From Nanobdellati archaeon (GTDB lineage Archaea; B1Sed10-29; JAGVWA01), in contig JAGVWA010000006.1 of the NCBI GenBank assembly GCA_018304505.1, positions 1-43,998 on the forward strand: a stretch of DNA of 43,998 bases, given 5' to 3'. The position numbers were made by a program, and so were the translations under genes. Positions within the stretch are counted from its first letter, which is position 1. Every line of letters starts with the position of its first letter. This document shows, piece by piece, positions 9,271 to 18,354 of the stretch. The notes under the pieces were generated by a model, which worked only from the letters and a program-made list of their open reading frames with translations, was not told where the DNA came from and searched no databases.

Positions 9271-9907
9271 CAGTGATGTGGAGAAAACAGTTGAGTACTA
9301 TGATAAATTAGCCGATGGGTACAGCAAGATTTTACGCCCGTGGCGAATTGAATTGCTTGAGAAATACTTTACTGGTCGGCATAAGACGGTGCTCGAAATC
9401 GGGTGTGGCACTGGGAATTACCTTGCTGCAATTAACGTTGATAAGAAAATCGGAATTGACATCTCGAAAAAGAGCCTGCAGATAGCAAAAAAGCGCAAAG
9501 GCCTAAAGACAGCACGTTTAATTCATGGTTTCGCAGAGGATCTTCCAATAAAGTCGAATTCAGTTGACTTTGTATTTTCCTACAGCGCGCTATACAATAT
9601 GCCTGATCAAAGAAAAGTGATAAATGAAATCAAGAGGGTGTTAAGGTCGGGGGGCGTTGCTGTGCTTGAATTTCAAAATATGTATTCTCCTGTCAGCATG
9701 CATAGCAAACTATTGTTTGATGTGCCCCAGTATTTCATGTCAGAAAGAGAAATTAACAAAGTTCTTAAAGAAGAAGGGTTTGATGTTATTGATATCCAGC
9801 ATAGACAAATCATTCCCGGATACCTGGCACCAAATGATTTTAGGGTAGAACTTCCATTACTAAAAAACATTTGTCTCAAGCTAATTTATGTTGTTAGAAA
9901 AAAATAG
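9251..9907 (+). CDS. Class I SAM-dependent methyltransferase (UbiE/Methyltransf_11 type)
   Basis: A 218-residue protein with motif I VLEIGCGTGNYL, acidic motif II KIGIDISKKSL, AEDLPIKSNSVDFVFSYSALYNM and KRVLRSGGVAVLEFQN, the standard order of a Methyltransf_11 domain. The start overlaps the aminotransferase by 20 nt, so translation is probably coupled. It is the third methyltransferase in the locus and last in the run 5055-9907. It overlaps the convergent flippase gene by 14 nt at the 3' ends. The substrate is unknown; amino- or keto-sugar methylation is plausible from context. Confidence 0.8.
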   Translation: MKQARISSDVEKTVEYYDKLADGYSKILRPWRIELLEKYFTGRHKTVLEIGCGTGNYLAAINVDKKIGIDISKKSLQIAKKRKGLKTARLIHGFAEDLPIKSNSVDFVFSYSALYNMPDQRKVINEIKRVLRSGGVAVLEFQNMYSPVSMHSKLLFDVPQYFMSEREINKVLKEEGFDVIDIQHRQIIPGYLAPNDFRVELPLLKNICLKLIYVVRKK

Positions 9908-11372
9908 GTACCTTTAATTTAGAGAGAATCTCTTTTTCACTATGGTCTAAGATATTTAATTTTAAAATCAAGAAAAAATAAAACATTGCGCATAGGCCCC
10001 CGTATACTATTTTTGTGATTAATTCTTGAGGATTCATGTAAAAGAGGGTCACGCTGGCAGCAGCTGCTAGGATAGCAATTTTTAAAAGGTGAATAAACTG
10101 GATAGACAGCTTAATCTTGTTGGTTTTGCTCAGCATGAATAATAATATACTGTAGGAAATAGCGGTTGCTAAAACAGCGCCGGTGTATGAAAAAATTGGA
10201 ATGAGCAAATAACTTGATGCCAAGCTTGCCCCTGCGGCAGTAAGATGGGCCACAGCAATTCTTTTGGTGTTTCCTTGTACTATGTGGTTATAGATCAGGA
10301 GGTTTGTTGGAACTATTAATATTAATAATGGGATTATGAGCGTTATAATGTCAACGGATCTAAGATATTTTAAACCCCCTATCAATGAGATGTAAGCATC
10401 CCCGTTGAACAGCAAGACAAAAATAATAAGGGCACTTAATATTATGGCAAACTTGAGGTAAGTATTTGCTAATCGCTCTGCCAGCAAAATATTTTGTTTA
10501 TTATACGCTTCAACTATATACGCATAACTTATATTTAGGGGGATTCCGATTAGTAGGACGGCCATATTGAGAATAAAATAACTGAGCGCATAATATGAAA
10601 GGGCATCAAGACCTAAAAAGTATGTAATTATGATTTTGTCTGCATTTATGATCAATCCACTTCCAAGTACGTAAATAACCAAAGGTGACGAAAAGAGCAG
10701 CATTTGTTTTATGATATTTTTCTTCACTTTAAATGGTAAAAAGAGGGAATAATCCGCTGCAAGTATTGATACAAAAAGTGTGCAAAGCACCCCTACTGCC
10801 CAGACAGTCAGCAGTAATTCGACGTTCGCCTCACCAAATAAAATGAATACCCCAAAAGCGGCATACACCCAAAATGTTTTTAGTAGAAACTGCAGGAAAT
10901 GGTATAAAATTAGATTCTTGTTGACATACACTGAATTGTTAAGAAGCATCGCGAGGTTTGTTAGTATTAGTATAATACTACCAAGAAGTAGGGTATTAAT
11001 CTTTTCTGGGGAAACAAAATTAAATAAGTACTGTGCAGCCCAAATTAGTACTACTGCGATGATGGTAAGCGTCATTACTACAATTAGGGAGGTGCTGAAA
11101 ATATTTTTTGTTTGCTTATTTTCTATCCCAATTGTTTTCTTGGACACGAAACTGAATACCTCAAATAGGGTCAAGCTTGAAATAAAAGGGATTAGATTAT
11201 AGATCAAGGAAAAAAGTCCATAGTCTTCATGGGTAAGCGTTCTTAGTAAAAATGACATGAATAATGCTATCGAAACAAAATATGTGGCTTGAAGTAGATA
11301 TGTTGCTATTATTTGTTTCGCGACACGTTGTACAATAGACGCTGAATGAGATTTTTTATTAGAAACAATCAT
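9894..11372 (-). CDS. Polysaccharide/oligosaccharide flippase (Wzx-like, MOP superfamily)
   Basis: A 492-residue polytopic membrane protein with about 12-14 hydrophobic segments. It begins with a basic cytoplasmic stretch and a first helix followed by LRTLTHEDYGLFSLIY, the family signature region near helix 1-2 (T-x-x-D-Y-G). Polysaccharide_synt family members move polyprenyl-linked glycans across the cytoplasmic membrane. Its place between the sugar-modification operon and the oligosaccharyltransferase gene fits the flipping step before protein transfer. It is transcribed in the same direction as aglB, 55 nt away, and may share its messenger. Confidence 0.85.
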   Translation of the reverse strand: MIVSNKKSHSASIVQRVAKQIIATYLLQATYFVSIALFMSFLLRTLTHEDYGLFSLIYNLIPFISSLTLFEVFSFVSKKTIGIENKQTKNIFSTSLIVVMTLTIIAVVLIWAAQYLFNFVSPEKINTLLLGSIILILTNLAMLLNNSVYVNKNLILYHFLQFLLKTFWVYAAFGVFILFGEANVELLLTVWAVGVLCTLFVSILAADYSLFLPFKVKKNIIKQMLLFSSPLVIYVLGSGLIINADKIIITYFLGLDALSYYALSYFILNMAVLLIGIPLNISYAYIVEAYNKQNILLAERLANTYLKFAIILSALIIFVLLFNGDAYISLIGGLKYLRSVDIITLIIPLLILIVPTNLLIYNHIVQGNTKRIAVAHLTAAGASLASSYLLIPIFSYTGAVLATAISYSILLFMLSKTNKIKLSIQFIHLLKIAILAAAASVTLFYMNPQELITKIVYGGLCAMFYFFLILKLNILDHSEKEILSKLKVPIFF

Positions 11373-11427
11373 TTACTCGTCGCCGGATACATGTGGTATA
11401 ATATGATTAATAAATTAGCATTAATGC

Positions 11428-13824
11428 TTAAGTTTGGTTGGCTAGCTTATCACAGATTATCTTTGCGTTTCCTGTACATAACACTGAGTTTTGTTTTGTC
11501 CAGGCCGTGAATTCTGTAGGTTCAGGAATTGTGTTTTGGTCAATGATTTCATATATTACATTCCAGTCATTTTCGAATACGAGTTTGACGTGCTTTAGGT
11601 TTGGATCCTTGAGCCATAGTCTGTGAGCAAAGTCAAACAGAATTGGCGGGCTTGTGTTTGGCGTGAATTGTGATCCACAACCTATTGCAGGCATGAATAG
11701 TTGTTGCCCTTGGCTGTCTTCTTTTGCGAATGCTCTTATATCAATACCTGAAAGGCCGTAGTCAGCTGAATCTATTCCAGATGGCCAGAACTTTTGTTCT
11801 ACGGCTTCTTTCCACTGTTCGCTTGTGAAAGTCATGCCTAGGGGGTTGCCTTGTCCATCTGTGCCGATAGTACAGCTAATGCCCCCTTCCTGTTTAGAGC
11901 AACCTAATTGCTGGAAGCAGCCAGTCTGCACACCTGCAATATGAGCCAGAGCACCAAATTTTCCTCCAGTAAAACCAGCCACTATCTCTTTGTCAATTAG
12001 AATATGTGTCGTCTTTAAGGGCTTTAGCAGGGATAAGGATTCTAGTTCTGCTTGTTCAAGCGACCCGGCATCAATCGGGCAGTTAAATCTTATTGAACGG
12101 GGGTCTTGAGGATTAGTCTGCTCTGCAGCGCATTGAGGGGCATGAGTAAATGACGATGCCACAGTAAAGATGATGTCCATCCGGTCTTGGATGTTGTCAA
12201 GAGTTGTGTAAATTTGTCCACCGTTCCAGTAGTTCATCCAGTGGCCATAATCCCACCAGGCTGTAATGACAGAGTCCTTTTGCACGGTGTTTAAGAAATC
12301 AAATGTTTCAAACCACTCTTGTGGCACGTCGTATCCAAAACTTTGTGCAGCATTGCTTATGCCAAGTGACCCAGAAAGGAAAATTGCAATGCTGAAGAAG
12401 TATGCTCCAAGCAATAGGTGCTTTTTATACTGTTGATTTTTGAAAAACTTGGGAATTACGCGAATTACCTCGCTTAGGAGGTATGCAGCGCCGAATGCTA
12501 TGGTGCCTGCTAGGAAGAACATGGTTATTGACTTCTGTGTCAGTGTTTGTAGTGCGAATAATATAAAGCCAGAGGCTGTGATGTCCCATATATGCACTGA
12601 TTTTCGCATTGTGACTACATTGAACATGGTCTTTCCAAATGCTACGAGTCCGCCGATAAATGCAAGCCAGATTGTAATTCCAAATGTTCCGCTGAGCGTG
12701 TTTATCCTGCCAAGGAGGTCTCCGCCGCCAATAGGGTTCTGTTCTGCAATTGTCTGCCACATTCTTTGCTCGTATGGTAGATCAAGCCCAGTTGCCACCC
12801 CCGCTGGCGAAGTAACAAATGAGACCGCTGCACCGAGGAAATCAATGCCGTAGAAAATTGTTGTTATTCCCAGGGATACAGTTATAATTGCAAGAGATAA
12901 TGTTAGTTTATCTTGTTTAGTAAATCTCAAACCGTTTTTTGTGATGTAGAATCGTTCAAGCAATATGGCGGATACAGCGGTTACGGCGATAGCACCGAGT
13001 GATATAGGGTCTGGCGGTGATTTAAATAGGACTGTTCTTGTAAACACAGAAAGTAGTATTGGTATCAATGCTAACGTTAGATTTAATCTCTGCACTTCGC
13101 TGTTTTCAATAAACTGCCTATTACTCATGAATTTAGCGAAGATGGCTATTCCATAGAATGCAGCCACGGTTCCAGCTATTATTAGGGCGCTTACGCTGTA
13201 TGCCATCCACACAACAGAAAGCCATGAAAACAGCAAAAAGGAGAGTATTGATCTACCAAAGGTGAATTTTTTGCTGTTGTAAGCGAATGCTGTAAGGGTG
13301 AAGAAGAATAATGTTAAGCCAAGGGCATCATTTTCAGCATGGCCGAAAATTGAGTAGAATAAATGATTGCCTGAAATGGATAAGAGCAAGGCTGCAAAGA
13401 GGCCCGTTGTGCGGTTAAATGCAATTCTGCCAAATGCGTATATTCCAACAACAGCTAGAGATCCAACAATGGCCGTCATCCACGATGTTATAAAGCCAAA
13501 ATGATCAAAGTTAAATGGTGCTGCTGCACCGCCAGTAAATTTATAGATCACGGCATTTATACCCCACCATCCGATGTCACCGCCGCACCTGATTCCGCGG
13601 CCCCACGGATGGTCAGTTACATTTTCCAGTAAGCAGTCAAAGGGGAAATTTCCTTTTTCTCCGGTTATCATGTATTTTGTCATTCGTGAGCCCCAGTAAG
13701 AATCAAAGCCATATATGTTTGGGAAAGCGTCACTTGGAAAGGTACGGATTCCAAAGGTTATCAGGAAGACTCCAATGATAATCAGTACATCTAGACGATA
13801 TCGTGTTATGCGAGTTAGGTTCAT
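11428..13824 (-). CDS. aglB: Oligosaccharyltransferase AglB/Stt3
   Basis: A 798-residue integral membrane GT-C enzyme that transfers a lipid-linked oligosaccharide to Asn in N-x-S/T sequons on the outer membrane face. The first external loop contains an acidic motif (GFDSYWGSR, Asp41) and a second acidic site occurs in GHAENDALGL. About 12 transmembrane segments precede a soluble C-terminal domain that begins with the diagnostic WWDYGHW (near residue 523). A possible DK-type sequon-binding helix is IDKEIVAGFTGGKFG. A single copy in this window, next to the glycan assembly genes, makes this the terminal step of the locus. Confidence 0.96.
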   Translation of the reverse strand: MNLTRITRYRLDVLIIIGVFLITFGIRTFPSDAFPNIYGFDSYWGSRMTKYMITGEKGNFPFDCLLENVTDHPWGRGIRCGGDIGWWGINAVIYKFTGGAAAPFNFDHFGFITSWMTAIVGSLAVVGIYAFGRIAFNRTTGLFAALLLSISGNHLFYSIFGHAENDALGLTLFFFTLTAFAYNSKKFTFGRSILSFLLFSWLSVVWMAYSVSALIIAGTVAAFYGIAIFAKFMSNRQFIENSEVQRLNLTLALIPILLSVFTRTVLFKSPPDPISLGAIAVTAVSAILLERFYITKNGLRFTKQDKLTLSLAIITVSLGITTIFYGIDFLGAAVSFVTSPAGVATGLDLPYEQRMWQTIAEQNPIGGGDLLGRINTLSGTFGITIWLAFIGGLVAFGKTMFNVVTMRKSVHIWDITASGFILFALQTLTQKSITMFFLAGTIAFGAAYLLSEVIRVIPKFFKNQQYKKHLLLGAYFFSIAIFLSGSLGISNAAQSFGYDVPQEWFETFDFLNTVQKDSVITAWWDYGHWMNYWNGGQIYTTLDNIQDRMDIIFTVASSFTHAPQCAAEQTNPQDPRSIRFNCPIDAGSLEQAELESLSLLKPLKTTHILIDKEIVAGFTGGKFGALAHIAGVQTGCFQQLGCSKQEGGISCTIGTDGQGNPLGMTFTSEQWKEAVEQKFWPSGIDSADYGLSGIDIRAFAKEDSQGQQLFMPAIGCGSQFTPNTSPPILFDFAHRLWLKDPNLKHVKLVFENDWNVIYEIIDQNTIPEPTEFTAWTKQNSVLCTGNAKIICDKLANQT

Positions 13825-13898
13825 AAAAAATCATCAGTTTTTGTTGCTACATAATGTTGTGCGTACTTGTCAATAAAAAGGTATGGTCTCTTTGATAG

Positions 13899-14918
13899 TT
13901 ATACATAAAAGCTGATAACACCTAATACAATTAGCACTGTAATAAATACATATGGTATTTGGTGCTCTTTTAGATTCCAAAGGGTCATTGGCACATGTGT
14001 CAGCGATTCAATTCGATCATTTTTAGGTTTGAGGTAGCCTTCTTTTGTAAGTTTTCCGAGGCTTGTGGCTCTGAATTTTCTTTTTGCTTTCAGGAATGCT
14101 TCGACAATCCAGGGTATGAATATTATTATGCCTGCTTTTTCGATGTTGCCTATGATTACAACGGTTGCGATGAGGGCGCCGGAGAGATATGTTAGTGAGT
14201 CGCCGGGAAGTATCTTTGCTGGTGCCCAGTTGAATTTAAGGAACGCTAAGAGCGCTGCGACTGAGATGAATGCTATTGCTGCGGCTTCTGTTGCGCCCAC
14301 GTTTAGCGCATGCACACCAAGAAAAAATAATGCTATTGTGGCCATGCTCGCCTCCAGGCCATTTTGCCCAGCCAACATGTTTGTGGCGTTCGAGACGCTG
14401 AGTACTCCGATTGGTATTAATAATAATGGATATAGTATGCCAAGTTCAATTGCTCCAAAGAACGGTAATGTTAAAACGCTGTGCCCTGCGTTAATGGCCA
14501 TTAATGGGATTGCAGCCGGTAGCACAGATAGTGCTTTGGTTTTTTGCGTCAATCCAATACGCAACACGTCATCCCCATTGGTTAGATTGCGTGTTCCCCA
14601 TGGCCTGTTTACGTAAATGTCATCTATGAAACCAATAATGGATATAGTTAAAATCGATAGTAAGCCTGCAAAAATAAGCGTTAAGTTGATGTTATTTAAT
14701 GGGAGAAATACATTCAATCCGACGTACAGCAGTACGCCTATAAAGATGCCTATAGCTACCATTACTCCACCAGATGTTGGGAGCACGGGTTTATTTTTTT
14801 TTTGTTGATCTATGCCAACGATTCCAGTGTTTCTAAGGTAGGAAATTACCTTTGGGCCTATTAGGAGCAAGGTTGCTATGGCAGCTATACACGAAAAAAG
14901 AATTGGATGGACGGACAT
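13899..14918 (-). CDS. Polyprenyl-phosphate GlcNAc-1-phosphate transferase (GPT/MraY family, AglH-like)
   Basis: A 339-residue polytopic protein that would start glycan assembly by moving GlcNAc-1-phosphate (or a related sugar phosphate) from its UDP form to dolichyl phosphate on the cytoplasmic face. Motifs are VLPTSGGV (residues 45-52), the catalytic Asp pair GFIDD (Asp99, Asp100), NATNMLAGQNGLE and LPGDSLTYLSG. About ten transmembrane helices are visible. It resembles eukaryotic Alg7 and archaeal AglH more than bacterial MraY, judging by the NMLAGxNGLE motif. It lies 74 nt downstream of the aglB start, in the same orientation. Confidence 0.92.
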   Translation of the reverse strand: MSVHPILFSCIAAIATLLLIGPKVISYLRNTGIVGIDQQKKNKPVLPTSGGVMVAIGIFIGVLLYVGLNVFLPLNNINLTLIFAGLLSILTISIIGFIDDIYVNRPWGTRNLTNGDDVLRIGLTQKTKALSVLPAAIPLMAINAGHSVLTLPFFGAIELGILYPLLLIPIGVLSVSNATNMLAGQNGLEASMATIALFFLGVHALNVGATEAAAIAFISVAALLAFLKFNWAPAKILPGDSLTYLSGALIATVVIIGNIEKAGIIIFIPWIVEAFLKAKRKFRATSLGKLTKEGYLKPKNDRIESLTHVPMTLWNLKEHQIPYVFITVLIVLGVISFYV

Positions 14919-14944
14919 TTTTGCACTCTCTCGTTATCTGGAAT

Positions 14945-15055
14945 TCACTTTAGGTATTTAGACAAGACGGTCATACTCATGTGGTCTATCATCATGTGTA
15001 TGCCCTCTGCTTCAAACATTGATGTGTCTCTAGCGTTGATCCTTGGCTGGGCCAT
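14945..15055 (-). CDS. Possible 36-residue small protein
   Basis: A short minus-strand frame, ATG at 15055 and TGA at 14945-14947, directly upstream of the GlcNAc-1-phosphate transferase (26 nt gap). A GAAGGA ribosome-binding sequence lies just before the ATG, and an AT-rich TTTAAA element near 15,105 could be its promoter. The peptide starts MAQPRINARDTSM and contains a Met-rich stretch. I recognise no domain. It may be a leader peptide or simply chance. It is the only candidate gene in the 328-nt space 14919-15246; the remainder of that space holds only AT-rich promoter-like sequence. Confidence 0.3.
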   Translation of the reverse strand: MAQPRINARDTSMFEAEGIHMMIDHMSMTVLSKYLK

Positions 15056-15246
15056 TATCCTTCACTGTCTTGCGCGTAGCCCATTTGTTTGATCATCGCT
15101 TGTTTAAATTTTGGACACTCTAGTTTATTAAAGTTGTCTGATTGTGGTCTGTGAGATCGAGTTTTTAGGCATCTGTGTATTATGGTTATTACTGGTATAT
15201 ATTGCTGATAATATATTTAATGTGCTTTAAAAATGCGAGTTCAATA

Positions 15247-17196
15247 TTATTTGTTTTTTATGAGTATTGTTATGGGGATATAATTCGATAAAACGTGGTC
15301 TTTGGTTATTACTATTATCTCTTGCAGTATTTGGGTGGGTCCTGAATTAAATACATAGATGTATACTTCATATTCCCCGAATTGTAGCAAGTCACTCTTT
15401 TTTCCAGACAATTGAGCTGCTGAGGCACCCCCCATTGCGATTAATCGTTGCCGTTTGTCAGCCGCATAAGCATCAATTGAGTTATATGTTTTTGAGTCAA
15501 AGGTTTCAAGTACTGCTTGCCCCTTATTGCTAAACCCATTGTTTAACAGCTCACTGATAACTGTGTCTTGGTCTTGTCTATAGATCGGCACTAAGACAAT
15601 GTCTGAGGCCAACAGGGCACTTGCATTAACGCTATTGCTGTCTACGAATTCTGCGCGTTTGCCAACACTGTGTACCGCCGCAGTTATGGGATTGCTTGAA
15701 ACTGTCGAGTTTTTATTTTGTCCTCCACTGCTATAACTGATAAGTTGTTGTGGCAATGCGATTGTTATTTCATCATTTGTGGTTTGCTTAGCAATGTTTT
15801 GCATCAGAGCTATTGCACTGTTATCTGTTTTTATCTTGATGTTAGGGTAGTATGAAACAACAGATGCTAACACAAAAATAGTTAGTATAATAGCATTTAG
15901 TTTTTTAACGTTAATATTGATTTGGGGCAGTGTTGGCTTCCAGTTGTATAAAATTGAGGAAATCGCTATGCCTGCAAAGAATATCTGATAAAATTCAAAA
16001 TAAAATTTGTATCTGAGCAGGTATGGAAGTAGGGAGTGCAAGGCTGTTGTAGCAAGGCCAAGTAAGATTATTGGGGCTAGAATTTTTATTTTCTTTGTTT
16101 CAAATGCTTTGTAGAGCCCGATAATGAAGAGTACAAGCAGGATAGTCTGGTAAAGTATGGTGTTGTCTATTTCTGATTGCGACATTACCCTCTGCGAGTA
16201 TTCTGTGTTTGGTAAAAGCCAGTAATACAAGAACTGCATCTGTTTTCCTATTGTTTCTAGTGGGTGGGATGTTGAGTAATCTAATGCGTACTGGAACCAT
16301 GTATTTGCTAATACTTCTGGATCGCTCATGTTAATGCCTCTTTCTGTTGCCCACGCATTCACTGGTTCTGAGCTCACAGACGTATATCTGCTTGTATAAA
16401 AGATGGAGCTCTCATTGCTTGGGTTATTTCGTAGATAGAAATTCCCGCCCCTGTGGCCTGCTGGAAATGGCGCGCTGTAGCCTGTTTGAGATGAATAAAA
16501 GCTGCTTGCTAATCCTAGAAGAATGAACGTGGCGGCAAGGATTACCGCTATCGGCTTTGCTGAATCCTTGATTTTTAGAATAGCTCCCTCTTTCTTGTTT
16601 AATAAGATTATTGAAAAAATTGCGATTGGTATGTAGATAATCAACCAAGCGTTTATTTCAGCAGCGATAAATGTCGGAAATGCTATTAGCATGGAATAAA
16701 CAGCCATCAAAGCATGTTGGTTTGGCTTTAATTCCGTTAATTTGTATGTGGCATAAATCGCTATCAGTAAATAGAAAAACATTGCCATCTCCTTAAAGAG
16801 GAATGTTGAGTAAAACGAAGCTTCTGGACTGATCATAAAAATTAATCCGCTAGCATAAGCGGCGGTTTTATCAATCCAGTTATATAGAATTAAAAATATT
16901 AAGAGGGCGATCGCCGCTGCCAAAATAACATTGATTACATGCCCTATTGCTGGGCTTGTGCCAAATATTTTGTAAGCCATAGCAAGTGTCAAAGCATATC
17001 CTGAAGGTAAGTTGATGCCCCCCATCCATTCATTGTTTAGGGCGAAATATGAGGCCGTGTTATGCATGTCAATTGGGTCAATGCTATCTGGATTTACTGA
17101 GTTTGCTATAGAGGGGCCTAGCTTTATGAATGTTGTTATGAAAATAAGCAGGAGGAAAATCGAAAAATATTTGTTCTGGATAAGCCGTTTAGACAT
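15247..17196 (-). CDS. Large GT-C-like membrane protein (PMT/GT39-type)
   Basis: A 649-residue protein with an N-terminal helix, an acidic first external loop (SIDPIDMHNTASYF), then about 12 hydrophobic helices and a C-terminal soluble region with strands such as DIVLVPIYRQDQD and YEVYIYVFN. This arrangement matches GT-C enzymes that use polyprenyl-phosphate sugars on the outer face and have a catalytic Asp in loop 1. The DPM1-like enzyme at 18355 could supply its donor. No family-defining motif beyond this layout is obvious, so the call is by architecture. Several N-x-S/T sequons occur in the loops. Confidence 0.65.
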   Translation of the reverse strand: MSKRLIQNKYFSIFLLLIFITTFIKLGPSIANSVNPDSIDPIDMHNTASYFALNNEWMGGINLPSGYALTLAMAYKIFGTSPAIGHVINVILAAAIALLIFLILYNWIDKTAAYASGLIFMISPEASFYSTFLFKEMAMFFYLLIAIYATYKLTELKPNQHALMAVYSMLIAFPTFIAAEINAWLIIYIPIAIFSIILLNKKEGAILKIKDSAKPIAVILAATFILLGLASSFYSSQTGYSAPFPAGHRGGNFYLRNNPSNESSIFYTSRYTSVSSEPVNAWATERGINMSDPEVLANTWFQYALDYSTSHPLETIGKQMQFLYYWLLPNTEYSQRVMSQSEIDNTILYQTILLVLFIIGLYKAFETKKIKILAPIILLGLATTALHSLLPYLLRYKFYFEFYQIFFAGIAISSILYNWKPTLPQININVKKLNAIILTIFVLASVVSYYPNIKIKTDNSAIALMQNIAKQTTNDEITIALPQQLISYSSGGQNKNSTVSSNPITAAVHSVGKRAEFVDSNSVNASALLASDIVLVPIYRQDQDTVISELLNNGFSNKGQAVLETFDSKTYNSIDAYAADKRQRLIAMGGASAAQLSGKKSDLLQFGEYEVYIYVFNSGPTQILQEIIVITKDHVLSNYIPITILIKNK

Positions 17197-17295
17197 ACCG
17201 CTTTTATAGTCTAAAGCATATATTACTCTTATGGTGTTTAATGTTGTAGTGTATCGGTTTTATATACAAACGGATAGTAAAAAATGTGAGAATTG
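17197..17295. promoter_or_regulatory. Divergent promoter region between 17196 and 17296 genes
   Basis: On the plus strand TTTTATATACA (17258-17268) is a TATA box centred about 30 nt before the ATG at 17296. On the minus strand a TATATT-type box at 17218-17225 sits 25 nt upstream of the ATG at 17196, which predicts an essentially leaderless transcript. Confidence 0.5.
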
Positions 17296-18279
17296 ATGGG
17301 GCGTGCAGTTTTTATTGGAAATTCAAAGTTCTTGTTGCTCATACTAATGGGTATGGCGTTGCTTGGTTTTCTTTTCTTAAACGTTGAGCTCGACAAGGTT
17401 TTCGCGCTGCTATCCGGGGCTCCGCCAGAAATTCTATTAGGGATATTGGCTCTTGATGGGTTGATATTGCTGGTCAGAATTGCGCGTTGGTCATACTTAT
17501 TGAAGCCATTCAACTTGAATATTTCTAGGTATCATAAAGTCTCGTCATACCTTGGTTCTTTGTTTATTTCTAATGTGACCCCTGCCAGGGTCGGTGAAAT
17601 GTCGCGTGCTTACTTTATTAAAAAGAGGTATGGGGGCAACATGTCCAATTTGGTTCCATTAATCATTGTCGAACGTTTCTTAGACATTGGCACCTTGATA
17701 GCTTTTTCAATTGTATCTCTCGTGATGTTCTCTGGTGCGATAGTAAATTCATTTTTTTTCGTTATTGGAATCGCATCTGTTATATTAGCGCTTAGTGTTT
17801 ATATCGTTTTCAACAAGTCATTTTTCAGGTGGTTTGTAAAGAAGTTCTTCTCAGCATTCCGTTTTTCAAAAAGAGTCACTAAATATGAAAAGCAAGCTGC
17901 TGAGTCAATAGGCAAGTTTTACAATGGAGTTTTCCAATTAAAGAACTCTAATTTTCTCGTGATCTCGATGTTTACATTTATAAGCTGGATTTTAGAGGCC
18001 ATGATTCTATTCTTTGTTGGCGTAGCTATTGTTCCGTCGTTATTTACCCCTGGCTTTTTCTTGATTAGCATTGGCTTCACAGCTGTGGCCATTATAGGGG
18101 GTACCTTAAGTAGCTTGCCAGGGGCCTTGGGCTCACTTGAAGCCATACTCTTTACCATGTTCGCATTGCTTGGATTTACAGGGGAGGTCGCGTTGTCAAT
18201 AGCTTTGCTTTATAGGTTTATGTCATATGTTTTAGTAATGGGTTTTTCGTCAGTGTTCTTTGTCCGAGAGATGGTGTAG
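17296..18279 (+). CDS. UPF0104 / lysylphosphatidylglycerol-synthase-TM-like membrane protein
   Basis: A 327-residue protein with about eight transmembrane helices. It has the family segments LILLVRIARWSYLLKPF and VTPARVGEMSRAYFIKKRYG, then VERFLDIGTL and GGTLSSLPGALGSLEA. Such domains occur in bacterial MprF and at the C terminus of archaeal AglD, and are thought to act in lipid or lipid-linked sugar transfer or flipping. The ATG at 17296 is preferred over an adjacent TTG. It opens the plus-strand run 17296-22381. The partner in AglD is a GT2 domain, and here a separate GT2 gene follows directly, so the two may be a split AglD. Confidence 0.8.
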   Translation: MGRAVFIGNSKFLLLILMGMALLGFLFLNVELDKVFALLSGAPPEILLGILALDGLILLVRIARWSYLLKPFNLNISRYHKVSSYLGSLFISNVTPARVGEMSRAYFIKKRYGGNMSNLVPLIIVERFLDIGTLIAFSIVSLVMFSGAIVNSFFFVIGIASVILALSVYIVFNKSFFRWFVKKFFSAFRFSKRVTKYEKQAAESIGKFYNGVFQLKNSNFLVISMFTFISWILEAMILFFVGVAIVPSLFTPGFFLISIGFTAVAIIGGTLSSLPGALGSLEAILFTMFALLGFTGEVALSIALLYRFMSYVLVMGFSSVFFVREMV

Positions 18280-18318
18280 CTGATTGGATTGGCGAGGGAT
18301 AAAGGATAACCAATAAGC

Positions 18319-18329
18319 TTATAAATATA
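18319..18329 (+). promoter_or_regulatory. TATA box for the 18355 gene
   Basis: TTATAAATATA is centred about 31 nt before the ATG at 18355. It predicts transcription starting within a few bases of that ATG, so the mRNA would be leaderless or nearly so. This favours ATG 18355 over the GTG at 18346. Confidence 0.5.
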
Positions 18330-18354
18330 GCCTTCAAGAGTTAATGTGGTAAGA

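Noticed and set aside
12425-12853. Frames of over 100 codons on both strands within aglB
   Set aside because: Shadows of the aglB coding sequence with no domain features.
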